Source: Hibiscus mutabilis (taxonomy: Eukaryota; Streptophyta; Magnoliopsida; Malvales; Malvaceae). Taken from it: a DNA stretch of 64,000 nucleotides. The notes under the pieces were generated by a model. That model made no database searches. It saw only the letters and a program-made list of their open reading frames with translations, and had not been told where the DNA came from. How positions within the stretch are numbered: position 1 is the stretch's first letter; each line of letters starts with the position of its first letter. This document shows, in pieces, positions 45,230-57,030 of the stretch. Both the position numbers and the translations under genes were made by a program. The stretch covers positions 27,307,188 to 27,371,187 of the forward strand of contig CM033747.1 of NCBI GenBank assembly GCA_019671005.1, written 5' to 3'.

Positions 45230-46143
45230 GGGAAAATTACATAAATAATACTCCACATATTCTCGTGTTACTGTTTTGGTACCCCAATTATTATTTTTGG
45301 CAAAATGGTACTTAATGTTACGCTTTTTTTCTATTCTGGTACCTTGACCGTTAAAAATTAACGGAGATGATAAGTAGCTTGGTATAATCACAGTTTAGTC
45401 AAAACACGTATATTTTATCAATTTAGTCCAAAATCCATCCATTTAAAATATCATCTTAATTTTAGGGATAAAATTACAAATTATCCAATTTTTTTCTTCC
45501 ATTAAAGTCAATGGTTGTCGTTGAGAGAAACGGTAGCTAAACCGTTGGTGAACCATCAGAATCCCTCACCACCGATGTGCTCCGTGAGTGACACGACTTC
45601 TATCACTGTATTTCTCGTCTCGGTGCGAGCAAAACTGTAGTCATAACTTCACTTCGTCGTACACCGTTCGTGATTAACGACGTCAACTATGTTCGGCTTC
45701 CTTCGTTGTAGTCCAACTATTCGCTCCTCCATGTTAAGCAATTGGTAAGCCGAAAACCTTGTTTCCATTATCATTCGAAAGTGTTTGGTTACTGTTGTGA
45801 GAGTTTATGCGTTGTCCTCTATTTTTAGCTGTCGTCACGTCACACAAGTCTTTCCCTGCCAATTTACTACCGACGTCGTACTGTTCGGGTTCTAAAACCC
45901 TAATTCTAGTTCAATCATTGAGGGGAAGAAGAAGAAGAAAAAGTGGGTAATTTGCAATTTTATCCCCAAATGAAAATGATGTTTTAAATGGATAGGTTTC
46001 AGATTAAATTGATAAAATATATAAGTATTTTAGACTAAAAGTGTGATTATACTAAGCCACGTTATCATCTCCGTTAATTTATAACGGTAGGTACCAAAAC
46101 AATGATGCGAGAATAGATGGGATAATATTTAGGTAGTTTTCCT
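45230..46143. mobile_element. Mutator-like element with GC-richer core (Pack-MULE candidate)
   Basis: 9-bp flanks TTTTATTTA at 45221-45229 and 46144-46152. Inverted arms of about 250 bases: GGGAAAATTACATAAATA on the left, AGGAAAACTACCTAAATA inverted from the right, with AACGGAGATGATAA further in on both. The core (45500-45900) is richer in GC than its surroundings and shows no similarity between the two sides; it may be captured host sequence, but I cannot name a source gene. Confidence 0.78.
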
Positions 46144-46614
46144 TTTTATTTATTTAGAAACATTTTGTAAGTGTTTTTATCGAACCTTGTAAGCAGTTAT
46201 TTGTTGCTTATACTTAGAGGTAGTCTTGATTTTTTTTGTACGGGTTTGCGCTTACTATACGTGAGAAGTGTGATTGGTGTTAAAATCAGAACCATTTCGG
46301 ATATTTTTAGAGTCCTAAACGAAAACTAGAAATTTGACCATTATAGAACAAAAGTATATTTCATTACTTTGAACAATTAATTTAATATTTTATTAATATG
46401 AGACGGAGCTACATTGAGGCCTTTTTGGGCCCCGACCATTGTTGAAAATTTTAATATTCGATAAATTTTGATCTAATAGCATTTGGCCCTTAAAAATAAG
46501 TATTTAAATTAAAAAATACAAACATTTATTATATATTTAATCAAGTAAAGGCTAAACTAAAGAAAGATAGCACGTGCTCTCAAATTTTTTGGTCTAATAA
46601 TAATTTAAGTCCCT
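46144..46614. other. AT-rich DNA, no gene seen
   Basis: Nothing recognised beyond AT-rich sequence. Confidence 0.4.
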
Positions 46615-46985
46615 ATCAGGAATTTAAATTGTAGTTGTTTAGAGGAATAGTGGTTGTTATATAGCGGAAGCGACACTGTCCGAAACCGCTATTACAGAAA
46701 ATAGCGGTGTGAAGCAGAATCACACCAATAAAGGTGGATCTCGGCTACAATTTAATAAGTAGCGGTCAATTGTGGTAACAACGGGTCGTTATTTCCATTG
46801 TTGTTATGTAACGGTATAATTTTTTTAAAAGAACAACTCCTTTAAAATAATTGTGCGAATTTTTTAAAAAAATCACTACCACGATACTTACAGTAACTAC
46901 AATAGCGTTTGTTATGTCCACAATCTCGATTAATACAATGCGGTAGAAAACGTGGCCGCAACCGCAATTTGATTCCATGGTTCTT
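46615..46985. repeat. Inverted-repeat element with GCGGT/ACCGC motifs
   Basis: Left part contains ATAGCGGAAGCGAC and GAAACCGCTATT; the right end, inverted, reads TTGCGGTTGCGGCCACG. Looks like a small TIR element of a common plant type; borders uncertain. Confidence 0.4.
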
Positions 46986-47280
46986 ATAAGTTTAAATATT
47001 AGATAAATTAGACATTATTCCTTGAATTTTGAGTTTAAATATTTAATAATAATCCATTGTATTTTTAAATTTAATATTTTGGCCCTCTCAATATTCAATC
47101 TTGACCCAGTCCCTATATTAACAAACTATTATTTTCATTGTTTTGTTTAGAAAACTCCCTTAAATACAACTAAAACAATAAGGGGCAACTACAAACTCAT
47201 AAGATTACCACTTAAGAATTTATTGAAATTGTAAAGATAGAAAGTAGGACCCTAAGTTGACCTTCATTGGTTAAAACATG

Positions 47281-47625
47281 ACTTGTATTATAATTGTCTA
47301 TCTTTAATAGGTTTATGTTTCTGTTCCTCTTGGTATAAAACATGTTTTGTGAATATCAAAGGTCAGGTCTTTTACAATGAAATAAAAAGTACATTTCTTC
47401 AAAAAAAATCAAACTAAAATGTGACTTTGAACAAAGTAACTAGACACTTAGCAAATTACCTCCTCAGAACAAACACCTTGTGCTCAACTATTGTAACAGA
47501 CATTTTCTTTAAAGACATTCATTGTAAAAGACCTGACCTCTCCGATATTCACAAAACATAGTTATATATCAAGAGGAAGATAAACATAAACATATTAAAG
47601 ATAGATGGTTGTAATACTATACTTA
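47281..47625. mobile_element. Palindromic MITE with ~105-base arms
   Basis: Left arm TCTATCTTTAATAGGTTTAT ... TTTTGTGAATATC ... GGTCAGGTCTTTTACAATG matches the inverse of the right arm (47515-47620) almost base for base. The loop is about 125 bases. No clear target duplication. Confidence 0.7.
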
Positions 47626-47645
47626 CCAATTTTAAAGACGTATTC

Positions 47646-47905
47646 TAATATGAGTTATATTTTAAGATAAATAATTTGATCCAATTTACACAAGCCTTTT
47701 AATTATAAGGTTTAGGGTTTTAGGTTAGGGTTTAGGGGTTTAGTGTGTAGGGTGTAGAATTTAAGGATTATGGTTAAAATTTAGAGTTTAAGATTTAGGT
47801 TTTAGTGTATTATGGTTTGGGATTTAGATTTTAAATTTTATAGAAGGGTTGTGTAATTCTTTTAGCATAGCTTGTGTGTCAAAATATAACTCATATTTTA
47901 ATACA
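47646..47905. mobile_element. Small TIR element with telomere-like core
   Basis: Inverted ends share TATGAGTTATATTTT (left at about 47650, right inverted at about 47905). The core 47706-47830 is degenerate TTTAGGG repeats, with more CCCTAA units in the opposite sense just outside (47940-47990). Similar in plan to 40551-40826. Confidence 0.6.
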
Positions 47906-48558
47906 CAACCTATATAATTTTTTCACACAACTCAATCTAAAACCTAACCCTAACACCCTAAACAATAAGCCCTAAACCTTGATCCTGAATCTTAAATTAT
48001 AATTTCATAATATAATGTTATGATTTAGTTGAGAAATTAGTTGATCTGACATATTTTGGAATTTTAAAGTACTTATTTTTCACAAATTTATATTTTTTAA
48101 AAATTATATTTATTAACAAATAGAATTTTTTTAATGGTATTGACGATTTAAGCTGAAACATAATATTAATAATAAATTACATCGAATTAAAATATAACAA
48201 TTAAATAAAGATAATCATTCTTGGCTCGGAATCATTCCAATGTTCATAGGAATCCCCAAATTATATATTCAGATTGCATCTAAAACCCAGTTTTCGCCTG
48301 TCACTTTAATTAATCCTGCATGGGACAAAAAGGTTAACATTGACTATTTTCATGCATTATATTGGTTTACTGATTTTTGGCTATTTATTGTTCGAAATTT
48401 TATGTTTGAATTCTACCATTCAAGAAAATAATGATTTTATTATTATATTAAAAATCCTGCAGAATTAGCCTTAAAATTATTCAAAAGAGTCTTTAGTCAT
48501 CACTTGAAAAATATGTACAAATAACTGCAGACCAACATTCCTAGCCCTCTCCACCAAA
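47906..48558. other. AT-rich DNA, 3' flank of the YUCCA-type gene
   Basis: No gene recognised. The right end should hold the 3' untranslated region of the minus-strand gene ending at 48559. Confidence 0.4.
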
Positions 48559-50024
48559 TCATAGAGACAGTGCAGTGCTCAAGTCCATGAACTTGGGCGC
48601 CTCAGCCCTCCATTGAAGCTCAATATCTTCAGCCACCTTTTGAGCATCGAACGATGCACCGAGCAAGCCACGCCTCGTAAACCCTACGGCATATAGCCCG
48701 TCCTCTCCTTTCCATCCCTTTGGAATTGGCTCCCTTGGCATCCCGTCTTTCTCCGAAAACATATCTGCCCCCTGCACATTCGATCGTCCGATTACATCGC
48801 AATGCCGAGTTAGTCGGTTAAATGTCGTACATGTGGAGAAGGGAACGTAAGGGGAGTTACCTTCAACCATTGTGGTACATTGCTTTTGAAGCCAGTGGCA
48901 AGAATGATGGCGTCAAAGCTCTCCTTTCGTCCGTCCACAAACTCCGCCCCGAGGTACGTTATTCGTTTTATTCCCGGATAGACCTAACACATTATGTAAC
49001 ACGAAATTTAGTTCGATTAACATCACTATATTAATAGAATGCAGAATTTGTATAGTGAACCTTAATGTTTCCACTCTTGATCTTTGCTACTGTCCCAAGA
49101 TCCAAAACCGGTGTCTTGCCGGATATGCTCTTGAGTTCCAGGGGACCGACTTTGGGACGACGGAAACCAAATTTCTCCGTGTCCCCAAGCACAAAACGCG
49201 ATGCAAGAAGCAAAAACCTGTCGACGAGGCGAATGGGGAACCACTTGAGCATCCATATGAACAATCCAAACGTTGATATTCCTAGCATTTCATGAGGCAA
49301 GATGTGCACCTGCAATAAACGATGTCATGTTGCTTAAAAAAAAGGCTAAAAACAGATGGTTATGAGAAGAAAGAACGACAGAAGCAATGCTTGCCGAGTC
49401 TCGAACGACGAGTGATGTACGAGAATTGAAGTTGGCAAGATCCAAAGCAACCTCCATGCCCGAATTCCCACAGCCAACCACCAAAACATCCTTTCCGCCA
49501 TACGATCTTCCGTTTCTGTAGGAGCTTGTGTGAAGTACAGCCCCACCAAAATCATCCATTCCTTCAATAAACGGCACCACTTCATCAGCATTCTCCCCAG
49601 TGGCCACAACAAGCCACTGTGAGACATACTCAATTTGTTCGTGTTCCGGCCCCGAGGTGATGACTCGCCAAACCCCGTGTCGATGATCGAATTCCGCACT
49701 CACAACAATCTTATTAAAAACTGGATCCAAACCAAAATGATTCTTATAGGACTCCAAATAATCCAAGAACTGATCTTTCGTCGGGTACGTAGGGAAATCC
49801 GCAGGGAATGGCATAAAGGGCAGCTCACAGAATCGCTTGGGAAGATGAAGGCGAAGACGATCGTAAGTTTTCAGCTTCCACAACGAAGCAATGCAATCAT
49901 CCCTCTCGAGGATTAAACTAGGGATGCCTTTCCGTTTGAGACATGCAGCCGTGGCTAAACCGGAAGGGCCGGCGCCGATCACAATCGGACATGTCACCCA
50001 TAAACAACTTGCTGACTTTGTCAT
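48559..50024 (-). CDS. YUC: YUCCA-type flavin-containing monooxygenase (auxin biosynthesis)
   Basis: Four exons on the minus strand, 50024-49395, 49309-49061, 48983-48861 and 48771-48559, joining to 404 codons, a normal length for the family. YUCCA enzymes convert indole-3-pyruvate to indole-3-acetic acid using NADPH, O2 and bound FAD. Visible motifs: FAD site GAGPSGLA (17-24), DCIASLW (43-49), the FMO hallmark ATGEN (141-145), NADPH site GCGNSG (184-189), TPVLDLG in exon 2, ATGFKSNVPQWL in exon 3, and GLYAVGFTRRG in exon 4. FPTYPTK and the LGDTEKFG/PLELKSISGKTP block point to the YUC2/YUC6 clade. All exon joins are in phase. Introns 2 and 3 are GT-AG; intron 1 (49310-49394) starts GC. No stop or frame change seen. 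A TATA-like CATATATTC lies about 80 bases upstream. The start at 50024 is the first Met of the frame; a longer N terminus on an upstream exon cannot be excluded. Confidence 0.92.
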
Positions 50025-50487
50025 TTTTTTCTCGTTAAAAATGGTGGTGGATGCTTTTTTGCTTCAAGTTCATACTCCATAAACAGCAAAACACCGAATA
50101 TATGGTGTAAAAAAACGGATAAGAGATGAGAAAAAAATAGGGGTTTTGAATGTAGAACGAAGATTAGGGTGATGATGACATGGTTCTTAATCTTATGGAT
50201 AACAAGATATACTGGAGAGAGAAAATGTTGCTGCAAATTCCTGGATTATTGGAGGGATGAGTTGAAACAGTCTATGGATATCTACAGACAGGTAGTTCAT
50301 GGAATATTACAGGGCTTACTAATTAAGTAATTGGATTGGCCTAAGAGTAAAATATATTTATACAATATATTTATTTAAAGAAAAATATTTTATAAATTTA
50401 TTTTTTATAAGTGAGTTCAATTTAGGGTTTAACCATTTATGGTTTAAGATTTACGAGTTTCAAAACAATAATCATTAAATTTATATA
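50025..50487 (-). promoter_or_regulatory. Promoter/leader side of the YUCCA-type gene
   Basis: Minus-strand upstream sequence with a possible TATA box near 50095-50110. The next transposon-derived repeats start only about 460 bases upstream of the ATG, so the upstream regulatory region is short or includes repeats. No other gene seen. Confidence 0.4.
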
Positions 50488-50545
50488 TATATAGATTGTT
50501 TTTTTATGTGGTAGAGATATTCAATTTGTAATTTATACATGTATC

Positions 50546-50576
<31 letters not shown>

Positions 50577-50888
50577 CGATAAACTACATTATTAATATTG
50601 ATCTCTTATGGGGATTTTTTACTCTGATATTTAATTTTTAAACTTGGCTTATCTAAATATCTAGTTTTAAAGATTGTTAGGATTTGGTTATTACAATAAA
50701 ATCGACAGTTTTATAAATGAAATTGGAAAAAGTCGTGTTATCCAGTAATATTGTTTGAAATACAGCTCGTAAAAGTATAGGTTGATTTTACAAAAAGAAA
50801 ATCATATCTAAACTAATCTATTCAATTTATTTTATATATTTATCATTTTAATTTAATTCAATTTTTTAAATAAGTCGAATGAAATAAA
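50488..50888 (+). repeat. Direct repeat, copy A
   Basis: About 400 bases also present at 51648-52022: shared stretches include TATTCAATTTGTAAT, CTACATTATTAATATTGATC, AACTTGGCTTATCTAAATAT and AGGATTTGGTTATTACAATA. Copies differ by many substitutions. Contains a (TA)n run at about 50553-50576. Confidence 0.75.
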
Positions 50889-51111
50889 ATTCAAGTCAAG
50901 TTGAATAATTTTTTTGAATTAAATAAGAAAAATAAATCAAATTAAAACCTTATTAACAATATGACTAAATTCTGAGCTAGAACATATAAGTTTAATACCA
51001 AATAAATTTGAAAAGAAAATTCTACAACGCTCGACTAGCACCGCTGAATACCACTAACGATGAACACCATTAAATTAATTTATAAACATTAAAAATCTCA
51101 AGGACTCGAGA

Positions 51112-51571
51112 TATAATTATAAATTATTTAAAATAAAATTTTATTATCCATATATATTATATTTTAATTTTTTTAAATAATTGGATCAAATATCAACTTT
51201 AGTCAATTTAAAAAATAAAAACCCTAAACCTTAAACCCAAAACCCAAAACCTAAAACCCTAAATTTGAACAATGGGTTTATAGTTTAGGGTTTTGAGTTT
51301 AAGGTTTATGGCTTATGGTTTAGTGTTTTGGGTTTTGAGTTTAGGGTTTAGGGGTTTAAGTTTATGATATATAGTTTATGGTTTATGGTTTAGTGTTTTG
51401 GGTTTAGGGTCTAAGGTTTTGGGTTTAGGGCTTTTTATTTTTTAAATTGACTAAGATTGATATTTGATTCAATTATTTAAAAAAAAGATTAAAAATATAA
51501 TATATATATATATATGGAAAATAATTTAATTGAAATTTTATTTTAAATAATTTATAATTATACGTTGAATA
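51112..51571. mobile_element. Foldback MITE with telomere-like core, between two direct repeats
   Basis: Inverted arms of about 110 bases share TATAATTATAAATTATTTAA and AATATCAA.TTTAGTCAATT. The core (51215-51435) is CCCTAAA-type repeats on the left switching to TTTAGGG-type on the right, so the array itself is inverted about its middle. Confidence 0.7.
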
Positions 51572-51647
51572 ACCGAAATCTTTACTCACGGGACAAAGAA
51601 ATTTTATTACTAAAACTCAAATGCGGATAGAACGAAAATTACCATAT

Positions 51648-52022
51648 ATATTGTTTTTTATGTGATTAATATTCAATTTGTAATGTATACATTTATATAT
51701 AATATATATTTACAAACTACATTATTAATATTGATCTCTCATGGAGCTTTTTTATCCGGATATTTAATTTTTAAACTTGGCTTATCTAAATATCTAGTTT
51801 CAAAGTTTGTCAGGATTTGGTTATTACAATAAACTCGACAATTTAATAATTAAAATGGGAAAAAAACTCACCTTATCCGGTAATATTGTTTGAAATATTT
51901 AAGCTCGTAAAATTATAACTTAACTTTACAAAAATGATTATATCTAAAACTAATATATTCAATTTATTGTTATAAGTCACGTTTTATCATTTTAATTTGA
52001 TTTGATTTATTTTTAAGTGAAT
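51648..52022 (+). repeat. Direct repeat, copy B
   Basis: Counterpart of 50488-50888, same orientation, starting about 1.16 kb further on. The foldback element lies between the two copies. Confidence 0.75.
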
Positions 52023-52300
52023 TGTTATAAAACTATTTCATTTTTTTAGGTGTCTAAACTATTTTGTCCTTTTTAAGTGCCTAAACTATCATTTTTTGTC
52101 AAAGTAGGTGTCTAAACTATCATTTCTTTGGTCAAAGTAAGTGCTTCATCTTGAACTTCAAAGGGGCAAAAACAAAGTTTAGACATCTAAAAGGGAAAAA
52201 CGCGATATTTTAAGCACCGAAAAAGAAAAAAAATAGTTTAAGCACTTAAAAAATATGATAGTTTGGCCCAACTTTTGTTTTTACATTAAGCCTAAAAAAC
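52023..52300. repeat. TAAACTAT-type inverted and direct repeats
   Basis: GTGTCTAAACTAT and GTGCCTAAACTATC recur at 52052, 52075 and 52108, and inverted forms (TAGTTTAAGCACTT, AGTTTAGACATCT) at 52160-52270. Remnant of a small dispersed repeat. Confidence 0.5.
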
Positions 52301-52409
52301 AAGATGCTTTCGTATGATAAATTAATTTGTTTAACGCCTATAATTTACCATTTTAGAGAAATTTAAAATTCATATAATTTGACATTTTATACAATGCACA
52401 TTTATATAA

Positions 52410-52996
52410 GGTTTAAATCTACATTTGGTACATGAACTAGTCACATTCTTTCAAGTTGGTACTTAAAGAATTTTTACTTCCAAGTTGGTATCTGGATTAG
52501 ACATTTTTTCCAAGTTGGTACCTAAAGAATTTTTTCTCTCAAGTTGGTAACCAAACTTTAATTTCATCCATTGTTTTGGAATTTTTATTAGCAATTTTAT
52601 TCCTCAAGACTTATTCTTGCTATCAATTTGATCCTAATTCAAAATAATTCAATAAATTTAACCATTTATATTTAAAAATTACATCAATGTTAGTAAAAAT
52701 ATTTACGATGTTGTTAAACCAAGCGAGTTTATAGGATCACAGAAAAAATTAGACAACTATATTCTACGATAAAACAAGTTATTGTTAAAATTTTATTTTA
52801 CCGGAAAAGTAATATAACATTCATAGGAGAATAACAAACAATTTAGGAGAATAAAAATAAAAAATAAATTGATAAAATTTTTAAATATAAATTTATTGAT
52901 TTGTTTCGAATTAGGACCAAATTGATAGAATGTAAAAGTTTTGGTACCAATATGGGAGAATGTGTCTAGTTCAATTACCAAAGGTCTATATAAGCC
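52410..52996. mobile_element. Mutator-like MITE (9-bp duplication)
   Basis: 9-bp flanks TTTATATAA at 52401-52409 and 52997-53005. Ends read GGTTTAAATCTACATTTGG on the left and GGCTTATATAGACCTTTGG inverted from the right. Tandem CAAGTTGGTACCTAAAGAA units lie at 52453-52550. No coding frame. Confidence 0.75.
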
Positions 52997-53402
52997 TTTA
53001 TATAATATATGTTAATTTTTATAATTTTTATAAATTTTGTGGATTTTTTGAATATTTTAAATTTTTATCGAGAGTGATCAATTTGCAAGTTTTCGAAACT
53101 AATAGGGACCTACGGGGTATTTACAAGAACTTATTATTTGGTTTATTCAAGTCATAAATTTTAACTCGACTCAAACTTGAAAATCAAACAACTCAATTAG
53201 AAAAATTGAATAATTGAAATTATTCAATTCGATTAACTTAATATTCAAAAAAATTTGAGTCAAGTTAAATTTTAGTTACCTTATAATCATGTAAGTTAGA
53301 TTAATAATCAGTAAATAGAGAAATCTAGAACCTCATTTTACACATTGAACATATTCTGCTTTCCTTCTCTCTTCCTCTTCTATTTTACTCGGTGGTTTTG
53401 AG

Positions 53403-53993
53403 TAGGATGTAAATGAACAGAACGTTCGACGAACCGTTTGTGAACTGTTCGCATAACGCTCGTTTATTAAGCTAAATAAATGAGTATGAACAAAATTTTT
53501 ATGTTCATTTAATAAACAAACGAACACGAACAGAGGTGTGTTCGGTTCGTTTATGTTAACGAACAAACTCGTTTAAGCTCATTTATAAGCTCGTTTATAA
53601 GTTCATTTAGAGGCTCGTTCATAGGCTCGTTTATAGGCTGTTTATAAGCTCGTTTATAGGATGAAAATGCTTGTGGATGTGTATAAATACTACTTTTTGT
53701 TGTTGCTAAGGATGTTATATAAGTTCATGTTGAACTGTAACTTTTATTTTGTTGCTTTTGTTTTATTTATTTATTGTTAATATAGTTAACATTTCTTAAC
53801 ATATAAATGAACATGTTCGCGGACGAATAAGCAAACACGTTCGCGAACACTAAACAAACGAGCACGAACACCTTCAAAAAATAAATAAACGAACACAATA
53901 TTAAAAATTTAAACAAATATGAATAACTTTAAAAATAAACAAACGAACACGAATATAGTATTGTTCGTTCAAGCTCGATTCATTTATACCCTA
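53403..53993. mobile_element. GTTCG-rich hAT-type element, second copy in the window
   Basis: Ends TAGGATGTAAATGAACAGA on the left and TAGGGTATAAATGAATCGA inverted from the right match the ends of the element at 28848-29585. Arms carry the same GTTCGTTTA repeats, and AGCTCGTTTATAGG repeats fill 53560-53660. No intact 8-bp duplication remains. Confidence 0.6.
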
Positions 53994-53999
53994 CGAGTT

Positions 54000-54889
54000 T
54001 TTAGCAACACAATTGAGTTTTACCTCTCATATATGGGTGTTGCAAATTGAGAGTTTTGTGTTAATATTGGAAAGTGATATCCATTTTTTTATCACACTAA
54101 TCAACATGAAAAAAAAATAAGACAGTGATTTTATTCACAACACCATAAAGTTTATTTTTACTATAAATTTTTATTACCATTGTTAATTTTTTATTATCAT
54201 CAAGAATAATGGAAGTTCTCTCCGATATATATTATATTAATATTTTTAGAAAAAAATATTTAAATATAGAGATTCTAATCACAAATTTTATTTTATGTAT
54301 AAAATAATTTATTAACGGGTAACCTATAAGTTAACCATTAATCATCACTTTTAGCGGTTGGTTAACCGAAACCGTTTAACCTTAACGGTTAGGTTAATTA
54401 ACATGTAAAATGTAACAGTTATACGATTAACGGTTATGATTTATTTTGCACACCCCTTGACCTCGGTAGAGAACCTATTTAAAATGGTCATCCATGCAAT
54501 CACAGAATGCCTAGGATATGAAAACATGCCAAATTAAATTGTGCCCCTCTAGCAGCTATGTTATCATTCTTCCAAAAAAAAAAAAAACTTGAACATAATT
54601 GATCAAGTTTGAGTAGCATAATTCTAGAAAATATTAGTTACCAGATAAAAAATTTCTGCCTTTTTTGTACTCTAATATTAAAGACTTTTATCTTAAGTCC
54701 TAATTTTAAATTTTAAATTTTACACCTTAAAAAATATACAATACACTTAATACTCTAAATCTAACCATAAATTTTAACTTTAAACTCTAAATTTAATTTT
54801 TTTAATGATAGACATATTTAGAACATGTCAAATATATGATTATGACATAAATATTATGCCAATATAAACAAGGTAGACTCATCGCGAGT
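54000..54889. other. AT-rich DNA with a GGTTAACC repeat remnant
   Basis: 54335-54440 carries GGTTAACCGAAACCG and AACGGTTAGGTTAATT repeats like those at 43325-43745. No gene seen. Confidence 0.45.
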
Positions 54890-57030
54890 CTTCCTAATGA
54901 TGTATAAAACATCCATGTATCATGTTATGTATGCATTGCACTCACCTTGGCCACTTAACACAATGCCTCACTAAGTCCTAGCTCGATCCTTTCTTTCATA
55001 GTACTTCGAACCTTCTTTGATTCGAACTTGACTTCATTAATCACATGAATAAAATAAAATATTTGTTAGATTCAAATCTAACAATACCTTAAACACGTTG
55101 CCTAATATAATCATTCGAATATAAAATTTCCAAATATTTTTCCTTTCTTCCTTGTATTGTTCAAAAACTCATTATGGTCATTAATGACCAATTTGAACTT
55201 CCATTAATTCTTCCGAGCTTGCTAACTAACATTTGAATACAAAATATTTCAAATTTCATTTTTTGACAGCTTGCGCTACCTTCAAATATTTACTTATACA
55301 TGGCAGAATACATACTGAATCTTAATTTCCTTTATACTGGAGAAACTAGATTCGATAACGGTTCTAACGGTATAAGCCACTTAAATCAATAAAATCTAAA
55401 AAAATTATGAAAAATCACTGAATTCACGTCACAGACTGTCCAGGCAGAAAACTGCTCTATAATTTTTCTGACCTTCATTCGAATAAAAATTCGTATATTT
55501 TAAATCGGAATTCGAAATCAGTTTCCGTTTGTTAGAAACGAAACTAGACTAACAATTCTTTCCAATGGTATAAAATTCATCATCTAACTACTTTTGTAGA
55601 ATTTATGGCATAATTTTAAACTTACTGCCATAATTCAATTCCAACATAACTTTCCATAAATAACTTCTAATTTACACCAATTTCTCCATATTTCTCTACT
55701 TGTCAATTTAGTCCCATCACTTTACTTCAAATGACCAGAATAAAGCTTGTATTCATATGTTCTATTTACATCCTTCATCAAAATAGGCTCAAACCTTTAC
55801 TTCTCTAATTTCTCTTGATTTGTCGAGATGGTCACCAAATTTCAAATATAAAGATTCAAGCTTCTTAACTTTGCAAATTAGTCCTCCAATCAACATTACT
55901 ACCTTAATTCCATCATTTTAACTAAAAAATCAGATTTACTCCTTCTACATATTCTCTTCGCCAAATAGACCATTCAAGTTTGACAATTTGTCAAAATGGT
56001 CACTAATGTGATTAATCGTCGGTTTAGCATTCTAAATTCATTTTCATGTCTCTAACATTATTAATAATATAAATACACATCAAATTCAATAAAAAATCAG
56101 ATATGGTCCCTTAATTTTGAAGCTTGCCGAAATGGTCCCTATGCATTTAACTTAGGGTTTTGCTTCCAAACAACAAATCAAGCTTACTAGATCATTAATC
56201 CAACATCACAAACCCTAAGTTAGACTTGAATCCATAAACCCTAATCTTCTCTATGCAAACCGAAATATGTAGGGTTTAAATCCCAACTCAATAACATGAT
56301 TCCAACATCATACAAGCATGATTCTAACTTAAAATCAACCATGGATTCATAAAATCATAAAAGCCTCAATTTGTTCATAAACCCTAATTTCTTTCACATA
56401 TCAAATCTCATCAACCAAGCAAGTATTCTATAAATTATTTACAACAAAAAATAGAGCTCGAAGAGTAGAACATCTTTGTAGTTCGAAATATTACCTAAAA
56501 ACTGAGATTTGATGCTTAAATCGAGCTTAGAAATTTCCCTCTTCTTTTTCCTCTTTCTCCATGGTTTATGGCTGGAAAAGATGAACATGTTTTCATCTTT
56601 TTACTATTAAATTACACTTGTAACTTTAAATGAATTTTAAATTCATTTAAATAGTGAAATTGTCAATTTAGCCTTTAAATCCAATGACTAATTTAATCTC
56701 ATCCAAAATCAAGGGCCACGACGAAATCCATATATATTTCATCTTTCAAAAACGTCCTCAACATTTCAAAAATATTTCAAAATTGTCATCCTTACCAAAT
56801 AATCAATTTATCCTCCAATTAGTCTTTATTTACTAATTTGTTTTAAAATTGACATTCCATTATAATAAAAGCACGGAAAAGTGACGGACTCTTGGTTTCC
56901 TACATACTCCAGCGATTCTGATGATGGCGCACCTTTATATAATGTAACAAACCATTTTGATCTGGGCCTCATTTCTCATTTTTCATTAGCATGACTCATG
57001 GGTAAAAAATAAAGCCCACGTGATTTTTAT
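54890..57030. repeat. Probable degenerate LTR-type repeat, no genes
   Basis: Long, moderately AT-rich sequence without frames but with the phrasing of plant LTRs: GACTGTCCAGGCAGAAAACTG (55434-55454), repeated clauses of the TTTAGTCCC/GTCACCAAATTT type, and TGTAACAAACCATTTTGATC (56943-56962) recalling the TGTAAC ends of the solo LTR at 4617. Ends not defined. Confidence 0.4.

Noticed and set aside
49031..49315. Several plus-strand and off-frame minus frames across the YUCCA-type gene
   Set aside because: All overlap exons whose protein matches the YUCCA family; they are shadow frames of GC-richer coding DNA.
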